Notes under the pieces: model-generated
Told to the model about the DNA's origin: nothing
Database searches by the model: none
Seen by the model: the letters and a program-made list of their open reading frames with translations, nothing else
Position numbers and translations under genes: made by a program
In this document: piece after piece, positions 16,097 through 25,420 of the stretch
Layout of the letters: every line of letters begins with the position of its first letter
How positions within the stretch are numbered: position 1 is the stretch's first letter
Assembly: GCF_946151075.1 (NCBI RefSeq)
Contig: NZ_OX267715.1
Span: 1,031,881 to 1,095,880, forward strand
Reading direction: 5' to 3'
DNA from: Neobacillus sp. Marseille-Q6967
GTDB taxonomy: Bacteria; Bacillota; Bacilli; Bacillales; Cytobacillaceae
DNA length: 64,000 nucleotides

Positions 16097-17383
16097 ATGG
16101 CTGATTTGCGAATAAATCTTGCAGGAATACAATCTCCAAATCCATTTTGGTTAGCATCTGCTCCGCCTACAAACTCTGGTTATCAAGTACAAAGAGCATT
16201 CGAAGCGGGCTGGGGAGGAGCTGTATGGAAAACCTTAGGTGATCCAATTTTAAACGTTTCGTCAAGGTTTGCGGCAATTAGTTTTAATGGCCAAAGAGTG
16301 GCGGGATTTAATAACATTGAACTGATTACCGATCGTCCACTGGATGTTAATTTAAAAGAAATCTATGAAACGAAAAAACGTTTTCCCAATCATGCGATTA
16401 TTGCCTCACTAATGGTAGAACCGAAACAGGAAAAATGGCATGAAATTGTTAAAAGGGTAGAAGATGTTGGTGTGGATGGTCTTGAGTTAAACTTTGGCTG
16501 TCCGCATGGGATGGCGGAGAGAGGAATGGGTTCTGCTTCAGGTCAGGTGCCTGCATTGGTTGAGCGCCAAACCTATTGGGTGAAAGAAGTTGCGAAAACC
16601 CCTGTCATCGTAAAGCTAACTCCGAATATTACGGATATCACTGCAACTGCTGAAGCGGCTTGCAACGGCGGTGCCGATGCTATCAGTATGATCAATACCA
16701 TTAATAGCTTAATGGGCGTTGATCTTGATACATGGAATACGATTCCACATGTTGCGGGTAAAGGTGCCCATGGCGGTTATTGCGGTCCTGCAGTTAAACC
16801 GATTGCCTTGAATATGGTGGCAGAATGTGCACGGCATGCCAATATCAATGTTCCGATTTCAGGTATTGGCGGAATTTCCAACTGGCAGGATGCTGTTGAA
16901 TTTATGCTCATGGGTGCAACAGGTGTTCAAGTATGTACCGCAGCTATGCACCATGGATTCCGGATTGTAGAAGATATGATTGATGGATTAAATAATTATT
17001 TAGATGATAAAGGACTCAAATCGGTATCTGAAATCATTGGTAAATCTGTGGCTCGATACTCTGATTGGGGCAATTTAGATCTTAATTATAATATAGTTGC
17101 AAAAATTAATCCGGATGTTTGCATTAACTGTAATAAGTGCCATATTGCATGTGAAGATACTTCTCACCAATGCATTGATATGCTGACAGATGAAAATGGC
17201 AAAAGTTACTTGAAGGTTCGTGAAGAGGATTGTGTTGGCTGCAATCTCTGCTCAATCGTCTGCCCGGTTGATGGAGCGATAGACATGGTTGAGGTTCAGA
17301 GTGAGCTTGCGCCAATGAGTTGGAATGAACGACAAAAGGCATTGAATATTGCAGCAGAGTGTAGGGTAGATGTGAACAAGTAG
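16097..17383 (+). CDS. preA: NAD-dependent dihydropyrimidine dehydrogenase, PreA subunit
   Basis: A 428-residue FMN TIM-barrel enzyme reducing uracil/thymine to the 5,6-dihydro form. Catalytic-domain motifs include NFGCPHGMAERGMGSASGQ (about 134-152), VKLTPNITDI (FMN Lys) and GIGGISNWQDAVEFMLMGA (FMN phosphate loop). The C-terminal 85 residues hold two [4Fe-4S] ferredoxin motifs, CINCNKCHIAC and CVGCNLCSIVCP. This architecture matches E. coli PreA and the C-terminal half of mammalian DPD. AAGGGGTGA precedes the ATG. It forms a heteromer with PreT. Confidence 0.95.
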   Translation: MADLRINLAGIQSPNPFWLASAPPTNSGYQVQRAFEAGWGGAVWKTLGDPILNVSSRFAAISFNGQRVAGFNNIELITDRPLDVNLKEIYETKKRFPNHAIIASLMVEPKQEKWHEIVKRVEDVGVDGLELNFGCPHGMAERGMGSASGQVPALVERQTYWVKEVAKTPVIVKLTPNITDITATAEAACNGGADAISMINTINSLMGVDLDTWNTIPHVAGKGAHGGYCGPAVKPIALNMVAECARHANINVPISGIGGISNWQDAVEFMLMGATGVQVCTAAMHHGFRIVEDMIDGLNNYLDDKGLKSVSEIIGKSVARYSDWGNLDLNYNIVAKINPDVCINCNKCHIACEDTSHQCIDMLTDENGKSYLKVREEDCVGCNLCSIVCPVDGAIDMVEVQSELAPMSWNERQKALNIAAECRVDVNK

Positions 17384-17406
17384 ATGAAGTGAAGGAGGAA
17401 TATACA

Positions 17407-18825
17407 ATGAAAAAACTTATTAAAAATGGAACCATTGTCACCGCAGCAGATACCTTTCAAGCAGATTTATTGATTGAAGACGGAAAAATTTCACAAATCG
17501 GGACGAATATCTCCGCCATTGGAGCTGAAATCGTTGATGCCAAAGGCTGCCTTGTGCTGCCTGGCGGAATTGACCCTCATACCCATTTAGATATGCCTTT
17601 TGGCGGTACAGTAACGAAAGATGATTTTGAAACAGGTACAATCGCCGCAGCCTTCGGTGGTACCACAACCGTCATTGATTTTTGTTTAACGAATAAGGGA
17701 GAACCGCTGAAAAACGCGATTCAAACTTGGCATAATAAATCAAAAGATAAAGCCGTTATTGACTATGGATTCCATCTAATGATTGCAGAAATCAATGACG
17801 ATGTTTTAAATGAACTTCCGTATGTCATTAACGAAGAAGGAATCACCTCGTTTAAGGTCTTTATGGCTTATAAAAATGTGTTCCAGGCAGATGATGAAAC
17901 ATTATTCCGGACGCTCGTTTCTGCAAAGGAGCATGGTGCCCTTGTCATGGTTCATGCCGAAAACGGTGATGTCATCGATTATTTAACAAAAAAAGCAGTA
18001 GCAGAGGGTAAAACAGAACCGATCTACCATGCACTCACAAGACCACCAGAATTAGAAGGGGAAGCCACAGGCCGGGCTGCGAAATTAACAGGTTTAGCTG
18101 ACTCTCAATTATATGTAGTTCACGTTTCGTGTGCCGATGCGGTTGAAAAAATTGCCGAGGCACGAAGTAAAGGATTTGAAGTATGGGGAGAAACCTGTCC
18201 ACAATACTTAGTTTTGGACCAAAGTTACTTAGAAAAGCCTAATTTTGAAGGAGCGAAATACGTATGGTCGCCGCCGCTTAGAGAAAAATGGAATCAAGAT
18301 GTCCTTTGGAATGCCTTGAAAAGCGGACAGCTGCAAACCATCGGCTCCGATCAATGCTCTTTCGATTTTAAAGGCCAAAAGGATTTAGGTAAAGATGATT
18401 TTACCAAGATCCCTAATGGCGGCCCAATCATCGAAGACCGTGTTTCGATTCTTTTCTCAGAGGGGGTGAAGAAAGGGAGAATCAATCTAAATCAGTTTGT
18501 TGATATCACATCTACAAGGATCGCGAAGCTTTTTGGTTTATTCCCGCAAAAAGGTACGATTGCGGTAGGCTCCGACGCAGATATTGTCATTTTCGACCCA
18601 AATATCGAAAGAGTGATTTCGGCTGAAACCCATCATATGGCAGTAGATTACAATGCCTTTGAAGGGATGAAAGTCACTGGTGAGCCTGTTTCTGTTTTAT
18701 TACGGGGTGAATTTGTCATTCGTGATAAACAGTTCGTTGGTAAACCTGGTTCTGGTCAATACTTGAAGAGAGCAAAATATAGTATGTATACACCATTAAA
18801 CCAAAACGAAACATTATCAATCTAA
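17407..18825 (+). CDS. hydA: Dihydropyrimidinase (D-hydantoinase family)
   Basis: A 472-residue cyclic amidohydrolase opening dihydrouracil/dihydrothymine to N-carbamoyl-beta-amino acids. The binuclear metal site is visible: HTH in GGIDPHTHLDMP (about 56-65), the carboxylated Lys in TSFKVFMAYK, His in VHAEN and VHVSC, and Asp in TIGSDQCSF. The ATG at 17407 is 8 bases after AAGGAGG (17392-17398); the upstream ATG at 17389 precedes this site and is rejected. It is the second step of the pathway, 23 bases after preA, with the transporter gene following after a gap with inverted repeats. Confidence 0.95.
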   Translation: MKKLIKNGTIVTAADTFQADLLIEDGKISQIGTNISAIGAEIVDAKGCLVLPGGIDPHTHLDMPFGGTVTKDDFETGTIAAAFGGTTTVIDFCLTNKGEPLKNAIQTWHNKSKDKAVIDYGFHLMIAEINDDVLNELPYVINEEGITSFKVFMAYKNVFQADDETLFRTLVSAKEHGALVMVHAENGDVIDYLTKKAVAEGKTEPIYHALTRPPELEGEATGRAAKLTGLADSQLYVVHVSCADAVEKIAEARSKGFEVWGETCPQYLVLDQSYLEKPNFEGAKYVWSPPLREKWNQDVLWNALKSGQLQTIGSDQCSFDFKGQKDLGKDDFTKIPNGGPIIEDRVSILFSEGVKKGRINLNQFVDITSTRIAKLFGLFPQKGTIAVGSDADIVIFDPNIERVISAETHHMAVDYNAFEGMKVTGEPVSVLLRGEFVIRDKQFVGKPGSGQYLKRAKYSMYTPLNQNETLSI

Positions 18826-18869
18826 TAGAAAACAAGATTACTTCTCTCCCTTCATGAATTGAACCTCCT

Positions 18870-18905
18870 GCAATTGCCTGTCAGCTAATGCATGCAGGCA
18901 ATTGC
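18870..18905. repeat. 11-bp perfect inverted repeat downstream of hydA
   Basis: GCAATTGCCTG (18870-18880) / CAGGCAATTGC (18895-18905), loop of 14, with only CTTT after it. It could be a weak terminator, an mRNA-processing hairpin or an operator before the transporter gene. Confidence 0.6.
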
Positions 18906-18913
18906 CTTTAATG

Positions 18914-18925
18914 ATTACCGGTAAT
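18914..18925. promoter_or_regulatory. 12-bp perfect palindrome upstream of NCS1 transporter
   Basis: ATTACCGGTAAT, 64 bases before the transporter start; a candidate binding site, possibly for the PucR-type regulator encoded nearby. Confidence 0.35.
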
Positions 18926-18988
18926 GTCGGTTGTGTGAATTTAAGCAAATAAATTCGATTGATCTTAAACCGAAAAAGGAGTGTTCAT

Positions 18989-20461
18989 ATGAAAAAAAGC
19001 CACTTAAAGTCTTCTGATTTATTACCAATTCAACAAAAAGACCGCAAAGTTTCATCATTAGGTTATTCATTTATGTGGGTCGGGATGGTAGTAGTTTTAG
19101 CTACATTTGCCATTGGCGGTGCAGGGGTTGTGAATTTGTCCTTGCCGATGGTCATCCTTGCGACCGTAATTGGTTCCCTGGCTATTGGTTTTTTTATCAG
19201 CCTGATTGCGGATATTGGAATTGAACATGGTCTTTCTTTCCCTGTTTATATGAGAGCCCCTTTCGGTACAGTAGGTACCCATATTCCGTCCATCACCCGT
19301 GGGGTTTCTGCCTCTGCGTGGTTCGGTATTAATACTTACTTTGGTGCGACAGCGATGAATGGAATATTAAATATTTTATTTGGCTTCGACAATTGGTTTG
19401 TCTGTTTCCTGATTTTTGCCATCGTGCAATTGGTGAATACGGCGTTAGGAATTAAGTCTATTGAACGCTTTGCCGATTTGGCAGCACCTATTATTCTAAT
19501 AATTTCTATCTGGATGTATAATTCACTATCCGATCAAGCACAAGCTGCTGGAAGGGATGTTTGGAGCTGGGTTGAATCACCAGTTACGGGCGGTGCTGCT
19601 TTTACAGCCTTTTTGGTCGTTATTTTTAGCAATATGGGATTTTGGGCCACTTTAAGTGCTGATATTCCATCTATATCCCGTTATATGAAAGCGCCTGTAA
19701 ACGAAAAGAACTGGTTCAAAAGAAATAAGAGTTCACTTATTGGAAATCTAGTCGCCATGCCAATCACACAAACTTTCATGATTATTATTGGTGCTGTTTC
19801 CTATATTGCGGTTTTAAATTCTGACCCAGTGGTTGCTCTTCAGGAATCTGCCAGCGGGATAATCCTTGCCGTGTTATTGTTAATGATTGTGCTGGCCCAA
19901 TGGTCAACCAATACCGCTGCCAATGTAGTTCCGGCTGCTACGATTTTCTCGAATGTAGGAGGCCCGAAATTCCCGTTCTGGGCCGGTGTTATCACTGCAG
20001 GTATCGTCGGAACCATTATTCAGCCATGGGAATTATTCGGAGTTATTATTCCATTCCTCCTGATTATCGGAGGGATTTTATCAGCGATCGTAGGAATCCT
20101 TTTTGCCGATTATTATTTGCTCCGCAAAAGACGCGTTAATGTTCCAGAATTATATGAAGACAACGGTCAGTATAAGTATATGGGAGGAGTTAACCTTGCT
20201 GGCTTTATCGCGTGGATCATTGGCGGGTATTTATCCTATCTATTTCCGTCCTATGGATTTTTGGTAGGATTCTTACTTGGAGCTGGCATTTATTATGTAT
20301 TGGCAAAGTTCTGGTGGTTCAAGAAATATCAACAGGCCGAAATTGAGGACCCGAGCGATGAAAAATATTTGGGAATTTCTGTCGGACGTGATTGGATTAT
20401 TGAAGAAACAGAATTTGAAACTGTCGTTCCGGAAGTTCCGACAAATTTAAAGTTCGATTAG
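18989..20461 (+). CDS. NCS1 family nucleobase:cation symporter
   Basis: A 490-residue membrane transporter with 12 predicted helices. NCS1 landmarks include SYSFMWVGMVV-like helix 1, FPVYMRAPFGTVGTHIPSITRGVSASAWFGINTYFGATAMN (substrate site region) and NMGFWATLSADIPSISRYMK. A long acidic tail follows the last helix. Its position in the pyrimidine cluster makes uracil/thymine, dihydropyrimidine or hydantoin uptake likely; relatives include PucI (allantoin) and Mhp1 (hydantoin). The ATG at 18989 follows AAAAAGGAG by 7 bases; an earlier in-frame start at 18959 lacks a site. Confidence 0.92.
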   Translation: MKKSHLKSSDLLPIQQKDRKVSSLGYSFMWVGMVVVLATFAIGGAGVVNLSLPMVILATVIGSLAIGFFISLIADIGIEHGLSFPVYMRAPFGTVGTHIPSITRGVSASAWFGINTYFGATAMNGILNILFGFDNWFVCFLIFAIVQLVNTALGIKSIERFADLAAPIILIISIWMYNSLSDQAQAAGRDVWSWVESPVTGGAAFTAFLVVIFSNMGFWATLSADIPSISRYMKAPVNEKNWFKRNKSSLIGNLVAMPITQTFMIIIGAVSYIAVLNSDPVVALQESASGIILAVLLLMIVLAQWSTNTAANVVPAATIFSNVGGPKFPFWAGVITAGIVGTIIQPWELFGVIIPFLLIIGGILSAIVGILFADYYLLRKRRVNVPELYEDNGQYKYMGGVNLAGFIAWIIGGYLSYLFPSYGFLVGFLLGAGIYYVLAKFWWFKKYQQAEIEDPSDEKYLGISVGRDWIIEETEFETVVPEVPTNLKFD

Positions 20462-20500
20462 GTAGTTAGATTTCTATATCTTTTACTAGAGGAGGATAAG

Positions 20501-20719
20501 ATGTCAGAATACCAGCAATTTCTAAATGAACGAGATCGTATAGATTTCCTTATTCAAAAGGGTTATCGCATCCAGCGTGTCCATGAACATTTGGACGGGG
20601 CGACTGTTGAATTCTTGCACCCTGAAAAAAACGTAAAGGAGACGCTATTAATTGGAACTGCCAATGCAAGGAAATATTTTTCGAGCATGCTCATTAAACA
20701 AAACTTAGGAATAAAGTGA
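20501..20719 (+). CDS. Small hypothetical protein in the pyrimidine cluster
   Basis: A 72-residue soluble protein (MSEYQQFLNERDRIDFLIQKGYRIQRVHEHLDGATVEFLHP...) with an excellent AGAGGAGG site. It lies 39 bases after the transporter gene and is followed by a strong terminator, so it is the last cistron of this unit. The sequence suggests a compact alpha/beta fold. No family is recognised; a cytosolic partner of the transporter or an enzyme accessory protein is possible. Confidence 0.75.
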   Translation: MSEYQQFLNERDRIDFLIQKGYRIQRVHEHLDGATVEFLHPEKNVKETLLIGTANARKYFSSMLIKQNLGIK

Positions 20720-20728
20720 AATAGGTGG

Positions 20729-20758
20729 AAAGGATTGGTAGGGGCTACCAATCCTTTT
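20729..20758 (+). terminator. Terminator of preT-to-transporter unit
   Basis: Perfect 13-bp stem AAAGGATTGGTAG / CTACCAATCCTTT with GGG loop, followed by T residues. Confidence 0.92.
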
Positions 20759-20790
20759 GAAAATTTTGTTTAAAGTAGAAGGAGTGGCAA

Positions 20791-22416
20791 ATGAAAGAAT
20801 TTTTTCAATTAACAGTTGCTGATATTTTAAATAGAAATCATTTTGAAAACGCCATTGTTATTGCAGGAGAAGAGGGGCTTAATCGTATCGTCAGATGGGT
20901 TCACGTAGTAGAAGTAACGAACATCCGGAACCTTTTAAATGGAAAAGAATTAATTCTTTCAACAGGAGTTGCATGGAAGGAAGATGTTGAGCTTTTTAAA
21001 TCCATCATTCAGCAGCTGATCGAAATGGAAGCAGCAGGGCTTTGTATTGAGGTAGGGACGTATTTATCTAAAATTCCTTTGGAAGTAATTAGAATCGCCA
21101 ATGAACATCACTTTCCTATTATCATCTTCAAGGAAGAGGTTCCATTTGTTGCCATTACCCAAGATATACATGGGATGATTATTAACGAGCAATATCGGAA
21201 AATAAGCGATTTAGAAAACTATTCACAAAGCCTAAACAAACAGCTGCTGACAACGGAAAGTTACGAGGACATACTGCACTTTATTTCAACTGCCCTTGAA
21301 TACCAAATTATCTTTAAGTTGAAGGGGCAGGATTATGAGTTTATCCCTGAAATTGATTTTACGGAACGAATAAACCTAATTAACCAAATCGAAGAGGCAA
21401 AGTTAGCCGCTAGCAGTCAACTTGCTTTTTCACCCATCCATTTGTTTGGCCAGGAATATGCTGAACTCTATATCTATTCCAATGAAATTCCCATCAGTGA
21501 GTATGATTTATTAATTTTAGACCGGACAGCCACCGCACTTGCTCAGCATTTATTAAGAGATTTATATGTGGGAGAAAAGAAACGGGTAGAAGAGTTTGAG
21601 TGGCTTCATGGGTGGTTAGAAGGTGAACATCAACAAGACAGTATCATGGAATATTTAATGGAGCATGGGATTAAACCGAAAACAACAGAAGCGATTGTTC
21701 TCAATGTCAAGATGTTTTCTTATAAAGAGAATGCAAATCAGGATGTAACCTATATTAAACTATTATTTCGATCTATTTTTGAGCAATATGGCTTTGCGGT
21801 TTTTTCAGTGGAAAAGAGAAATGAAATTATTTTTATCCTATTAAATAACCGCCCGCAAAAAAATATGAAGGATCGAATTAAAAAAGCATTATCAGCTATA
21901 AAAGAATCAGAATTCATGAGGAAAAAGAGTTCTGCAAAAATCCTATTGGCTGCCGGAAAGTTTGTTTGTCAATTAACCGAAGTACATAAAAGCTATTACA
22001 CCGCAAAAGAAACACTTCGCATTCAACAGGAAATGTCAAAGAAAGAAACGTATCATTTTTACGAAGATCTCCATTTGTACCGCCTAATCTCGCAGATGAG
22101 CAAGCATATAGATTTGCAGGAACTAGTTTTAGAATACCTCCATCCAGTAATAGAAAATGACCAGAAGTATAATGGAAAACTATTAGAAACCTTAAAGGTT
22201 TACTTAGAATGTAACGGATCAAAACAAGAAACGGCCAATAAACTCTATATTGTTAGACAGACATTATACCACCGACTCCAAAAGCTTGAAAATTTACTAG
22301 GAAATGATTTTATGGAACATGAAAAGAGAGTAGCCCTTGAGTTTATGCTCCTGGTAACAGATTATTTATCTCCTTATATCAATCATCAAGAGTCAAAAAG
22401 TAAATTAATAGATTAG
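20791..22416 (+). CDS. PucR family transcriptional regulator
   Basis: A 541-residue regulator with the PucR N-terminal ligand domain (about 1-130, LTVADILNRNHFENAIVIAGEEGLNRIVRWVHVVEV), a GGDEF-like middle region (about 250-400) and a C-terminal PucR-type helix-turn-helix (about 465-525, LKVYLECNGSKQETANKLYIVRQTLYHRLQKLENLLG). PucR proteins typically activate purine or pyrimidine catabolic genes in response to a pathway intermediate. Its location between the dehydrogenase/hydantoinase/transporter unit and the dehydrogenase/aminotransferase unit makes it the likely local regulator. The ATG is preceded by AGAAGGAGTGG. Confidence 0.92.
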   Translation: MKEFFQLTVADILNRNHFENAIVIAGEEGLNRIVRWVHVVEVTNIRNLLNGKELILSTGVAWKEDVELFKSIIQQLIEMEAAGLCIEVGTYLSKIPLEVIRIANEHHFPIIIFKEEVPFVAITQDIHGMIINEQYRKISDLENYSQSLNKQLLTTESYEDILHFISTALEYQIIFKLKGQDYEFIPEIDFTERINLINQIEEAKLAASSQLAFSPIHLFGQEYAELYIYSNEIPISEYDLLILDRTATALAQHLLRDLYVGEKKRVEEFEWLHGWLEGEHQQDSIMEYLMEHGIKPKTTEAIVLNVKMFSYKENANQDVTYIKLLFRSIFEQYGFAVFSVEKRNEIIFILLNNRPQKNMKDRIKKALSAIKESEFMRKKSSAKILLAAGKFVCQLTEVHKSYYTAKETLRIQQEMSKKETYHFYEDLHLYRLISQMSKHIDLQELVLEYLHPVIENDQKYNGKLLETLKVYLECNGSKQETANKLYIVRQTLYHRLQKLENLLGNDFMEHEKRVALEFMLLVTDYLSPYINHQESKSKLID

Positions 22417-22528
22417 ATGTGTTCAATATGTGGAAGAATTGTCTCTAGATATCTTACAAAATGTCTAATGAAAGCCATTTTTTCATGGGAGATAATAAGT
22501 CTATAAAAAACAATTGGGAGGGGAAGAA

Positions 22529-23995
22529 ATGAGCGTTACGAATAAGGAAACGACTGTCCTTCAAAATTATATTAACGGTGCATGGGTTAATACAAACAGC
22601 GGCAATACCCTGGATGTACCTAATCCAGCAACTAACGAGGTGTTAACAAAAGTTCCTGTTAGCTCAAAGGAGGATGTTGATTTAGCAGTAGCAGCAGCTA
22701 GAGAGGCATTCACTGCATGGAAAAAGGTCCCGGTTCCAAAAAGAGCAAGAATCTTATTTAAATATCATTATCTCTTAACAGAAAATCACGAAGAACTGGC
22801 AAGGTTGATTGTTCAAGAAAACGGCAAAGCCTATAAAGAAGCGTATGGGGAAGTACAGCGGGGAATTGAGTGTGTGGAATTTGCTGCAGGTGCACCAACT
22901 TTAATGATGGGTGAAACGCTATCCGGCATTGCCGAAGAAATAGATTCAGAAATGTTCCGGTATCCACTTGGGGTAGTCGGTGGTATCACACCTTTTAACT
23001 TTCCGATGATGGTTCCATTGTGGATGTTTCCATTAGCAATTGCCTGCGGAAATACTTTCGTGTTAAAGCCATCGGAACGTACTCCAATTTTAGCAAACCG
23101 CCTGGCAGAATTGTTTTCCGAGGCTGGAGCACCTCCAGGGGTATTAAATATTGTTCACGGCGCCCATGAGGTGGTGAACGGATTATTGAACCATGAAGAC
23201 ATTGCTGCCATCTCTTTCGTTGGTTCACAGCCAGTTGCAAAATATGTTTATGAACGGGCGGCAGCCAATGGTAAGAGGGTTCAAGCCCTTTCTGGAGCTA
23301 AAAATCATCATATTGTCATGCCGGATGCTGACATGGAAAAAGCAGTGCAACATATCATCAGTTCAACATTTGGAAGCGCTGGCCAGCGCTGTATGGCTTG
23401 TAGTGCTGTCGTGGTTATTGGCGATAACGAACCATTTTTTCAGGCATTAAAAAAGAAAGCGGACCAATTAATTATTGGAAACGGAATGGACGATGAAGTG
23501 TTATTAACTCCTGTCATCCGAAAGGAACACCGTGACAAGGTACTTGGCTATATTGAAAAAGGTATTGAGGAGGGAGCCGAATTAATTCGTGATGGACGAA
23601 AAGAAATGAGTGACCATCCAAATGGAAATTTCCTCGGACCTACGATTTTTGATCATGTCCGCCCGGATATGACCATTGCCAAGGAAGAAATTTTTGCTCC
23701 AGTTTTGAGCCTGCTCAGAGCCAGTAGCTTAGATGAAGGACTGGAATATATTCGAAAGTCCAGGTATGGAAATGGGGCTACAATCTATACAAATGATGCA
23801 AAAGCGATACGCCAATTCCGTGAAGAAGCGGATGCAGGGATGCTTGGCATTAACGTTGGGGTCCCAGCTACGATGGCATTCTTTCCGTTCTCCGGATGGA
23901 AGGATTCGTTTTATGGCGACTTACATGTAAATGGAAAAGACGGATTAAACTTTTATACACGCAAAAAGATGATTACTTCTAGATATGACGCATAA
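22529..23995 (+). CDS. mmsA: CoA-acylating malonate/methylmalonate-semialdehyde dehydrogenase
   Basis: A 488-residue aldehyde dehydrogenase converting malonate semialdehyde to acetyl-CoA or methylmalonate semialdehyde to propionyl-CoA, with NAD+ and CO2 release. The catalytic Cys288 lies in [12 protein letters not shown]. The usual ALDH general-base Glu region reads [15 protein letters not shown], the Asn/His form diagnostic of CoA-dependent MSDH (IolA/MmsA). In this cluster it completes breakdown of beta-alanine (from uracil) and beta-aminoisobutyrate (from thymine). The ATG at 22529 follows GGGAGGGG; the upstream TTG at 22514 precedes that site. Confidence 0.93.
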   Translation: MSVTNKETTVLQNYINGAWVNTNSGNTLDVPNPATNEVLTKVPVSSKEDVDLAVAAAREAFTAWKKVPVPKRARILFKYHYLLTENHEELARLIVQENGKAYKEAYGEVQRGIECVEFAAGAPTLMMGETLSGIAEEIDSEMFRYPLGVVGGITPFNFPMMVPLWMFPLAIACGNTFVLKPSERTPILANRLAELFSEAGAPPGVLNIVHGAHEVVNGLLNHEDIAAISFVGSQPVAKYVYERAAANGKRVQALSGAKNHHIVMPDADMEKAVQHIISSTFGSAGQRCMACSAVVVIGDNEPFFQALKKKADQLIIGNGMDDEVLLTPVIRKEHRDKVLGYIEKGIEEGAELIRDGRKEMSDHPNGNFLGPTIFDHVRPDMTIAKEEIFAPVLSLLRASSLDEGLEYIRKSRYGNGATIYTNDAKAIRQFREEADAGMLGINVGVPATMAFFPFSGWKDSFYGDLHVNGKDGLNFYTRKKMITSRYDA

Positions 23996-24018
23996 AAGTA
24001 AATAGAGGGGGGAACGAA

Positions 24019-25374
24019 ATGGTGGAAATTAGCAGAACAAATGAAACCTTATTAGATCAGGATGCTAAATATGTTTGGCATTCGATGAAACCGTATAATC
24101 CCAATGCTACAATCGTCGCAGCCAAGGCAGAAGGATCTTGGATTACGGATGCAGATGGAAAACGCTATTTAGATGCAATGGCCGGTTTATGGTGTGTCAA
24201 CGTTGGTTATGGAAGAACCGAGCTTGCAGAAGCAGCTTATGAGCAGTTAAAGGAAATGGCTTATTTCCCATTAACTCAAAGCCATATCCCAGCTATTAAA
24301 CTCGCAGAAAAGTTGAATGAAATGCTGGGCGGTGACTATGTTTTCTTTTTCTCTAACAGCGGATCAGAAGCGAATGAAACGGCCTTCAAAATTGTGCGGC
24401 AATATCACCAGCAAAAAGGTGATCATAGTCGCTATAAATTTATATCCCGTTATCGCGGTTATCATGGAAACTCAATGGGATCTTTAGCCGCAACGGGCCA
24501 AGCGCAAAGAAAGTATAAATATGAACCACTGGCACCAGGTTTCATTCATGTTTCACCGCCTGATTCCTATCGGGATGACACCAATGTAAATGACCCAAAG
24601 GATTTATCTTCTGTAAAGGAAATCGATCGGACCATGACTTGGGAGTTAAGTGAAACGATCGCTGCAATGATTATGGAGCCAATCATTACAGGCGGGGGGA
24701 TCCTCGTTCCACCAGAAGGTTATATGAAGGCGGCAAAAGAGGTTTGTGAAAAACATGGTGCTCTTTTAATTGTAGATGAGGTCATTTGCGGTTTTGGCCG
24801 GACAGGAAAGCCTTTCGGATTTATGAACTACGATGTGAAGCCTGACATCATTACAATGGCAAAAGGGATTACAAGTGCCTACCTGCCGCTGTCGGCTACA
24901 GCTGTCCGAAAAGAAATTTATGAGGCGTTTAAAGGGACAGAAGAGTATGATTATTTCCGGCATGTCAATACTTTTGGAGGAAATCCAGCTGCATGTGCCC
25001 TTGCTTTAAAGAATCTTGAAATAATGGAAAAGGAACAACTTTTTGACCGGTCGAGGGATTTAGGAAAACAAGTATTATCAGAGTTAACCACTATGCTGCA
25101 GGATCATCCATATGTAGGCGATGTCCGCGGAAAAGGACTATTAGTCGGAATTGAGCTGGTGAAGGACAAACAAACAAAAGAACCACTTGATGTCAAATTG
25201 GTTAATGAAGTGATTGGTAATTGTAAAAAGCAAGGATTGCTGATTGGAAAAAATGGTGCAACCGTAGCCGGATACAATAATGTATTAACCTTATCACCTC
25301 CATTAAACATCGAAGTGGAAGATTTACAATTTATTGTTAAAACCCTGACAGAAGCCCTTAATAGTATTGTTTAA
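24019..25374 (+). CDS. Class III aminotransferase, probable beta-alanine aminotransferase
   Basis: A 451-residue fold-type I PLP enzyme of the omega-amino acid:pyruvate aminotransferase group. PLP Lys282 lies in IITMAKGITSAYLPLSA, the PLP Asp in LLIVDEVICGFGRTG, and the phosphate-binding segment is SNSGSEANETAFK (112-124). In context it would convert beta-alanine or beta-aminoisobutyrate to the (methyl)malonate semialdehyde used by the preceding gene, 23 bases upstream. AGAGGGGGG precedes the ATG. Exact amino donor and acceptor are inferred. Confidence 0.9.
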   Translation: MVEISRTNETLLDQDAKYVWHSMKPYNPNATIVAAKAEGSWITDADGKRYLDAMAGLWCVNVGYGRTELAEAAYEQLKEMAYFPLTQSHIPAIKLAEKLNEMLGGDYVFFFSNSGSEANETAFKIVRQYHQQKGDHSRYKFISRYRGYHGNSMGSLAATGQAQRKYKYEPLAPGFIHVSPPDSYRDDTNVNDPKDLSSVKEIDRTMTWELSETIAAMIMEPIITGGGILVPPEGYMKAAKEVCEKHGALLIVDEVICGFGRTGKPFGFMNYDVKPDIITMAKGITSAYLPLSATAVRKEIYEAFKGTEEYDYFRHVNTFGGNPAACALALKNLEIMEKEQLFDRSRDLGKQVLSELTTMLQDHPYVGDVRGKGLLVGIELVKDKQTKEPLDVKLVNEVIGNCKKQGLLIGKNGATVAGYNNVLTLSPPLNIEVEDLQFIVKTLTEALNSIV

Positions 25375-25383
25375 TTGAAAAAA

Positions 25384-25420
25384 AGTCCTGAGTATTATTT
25401 ACTACTCAGGACTCTTTTTC
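25384..25420. terminator. Bidirectional terminator between convergent genes
   Basis: Perfect 11-bp stem AGTCCTGAGTA (25384-25394) / TACTCAGGACT (25403-25413), with CTTTTTC to the right and TTTTTTTC on the minus strand to the left. It serves the aminotransferase and the minus-strand oxidase. Confidence 0.92.
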
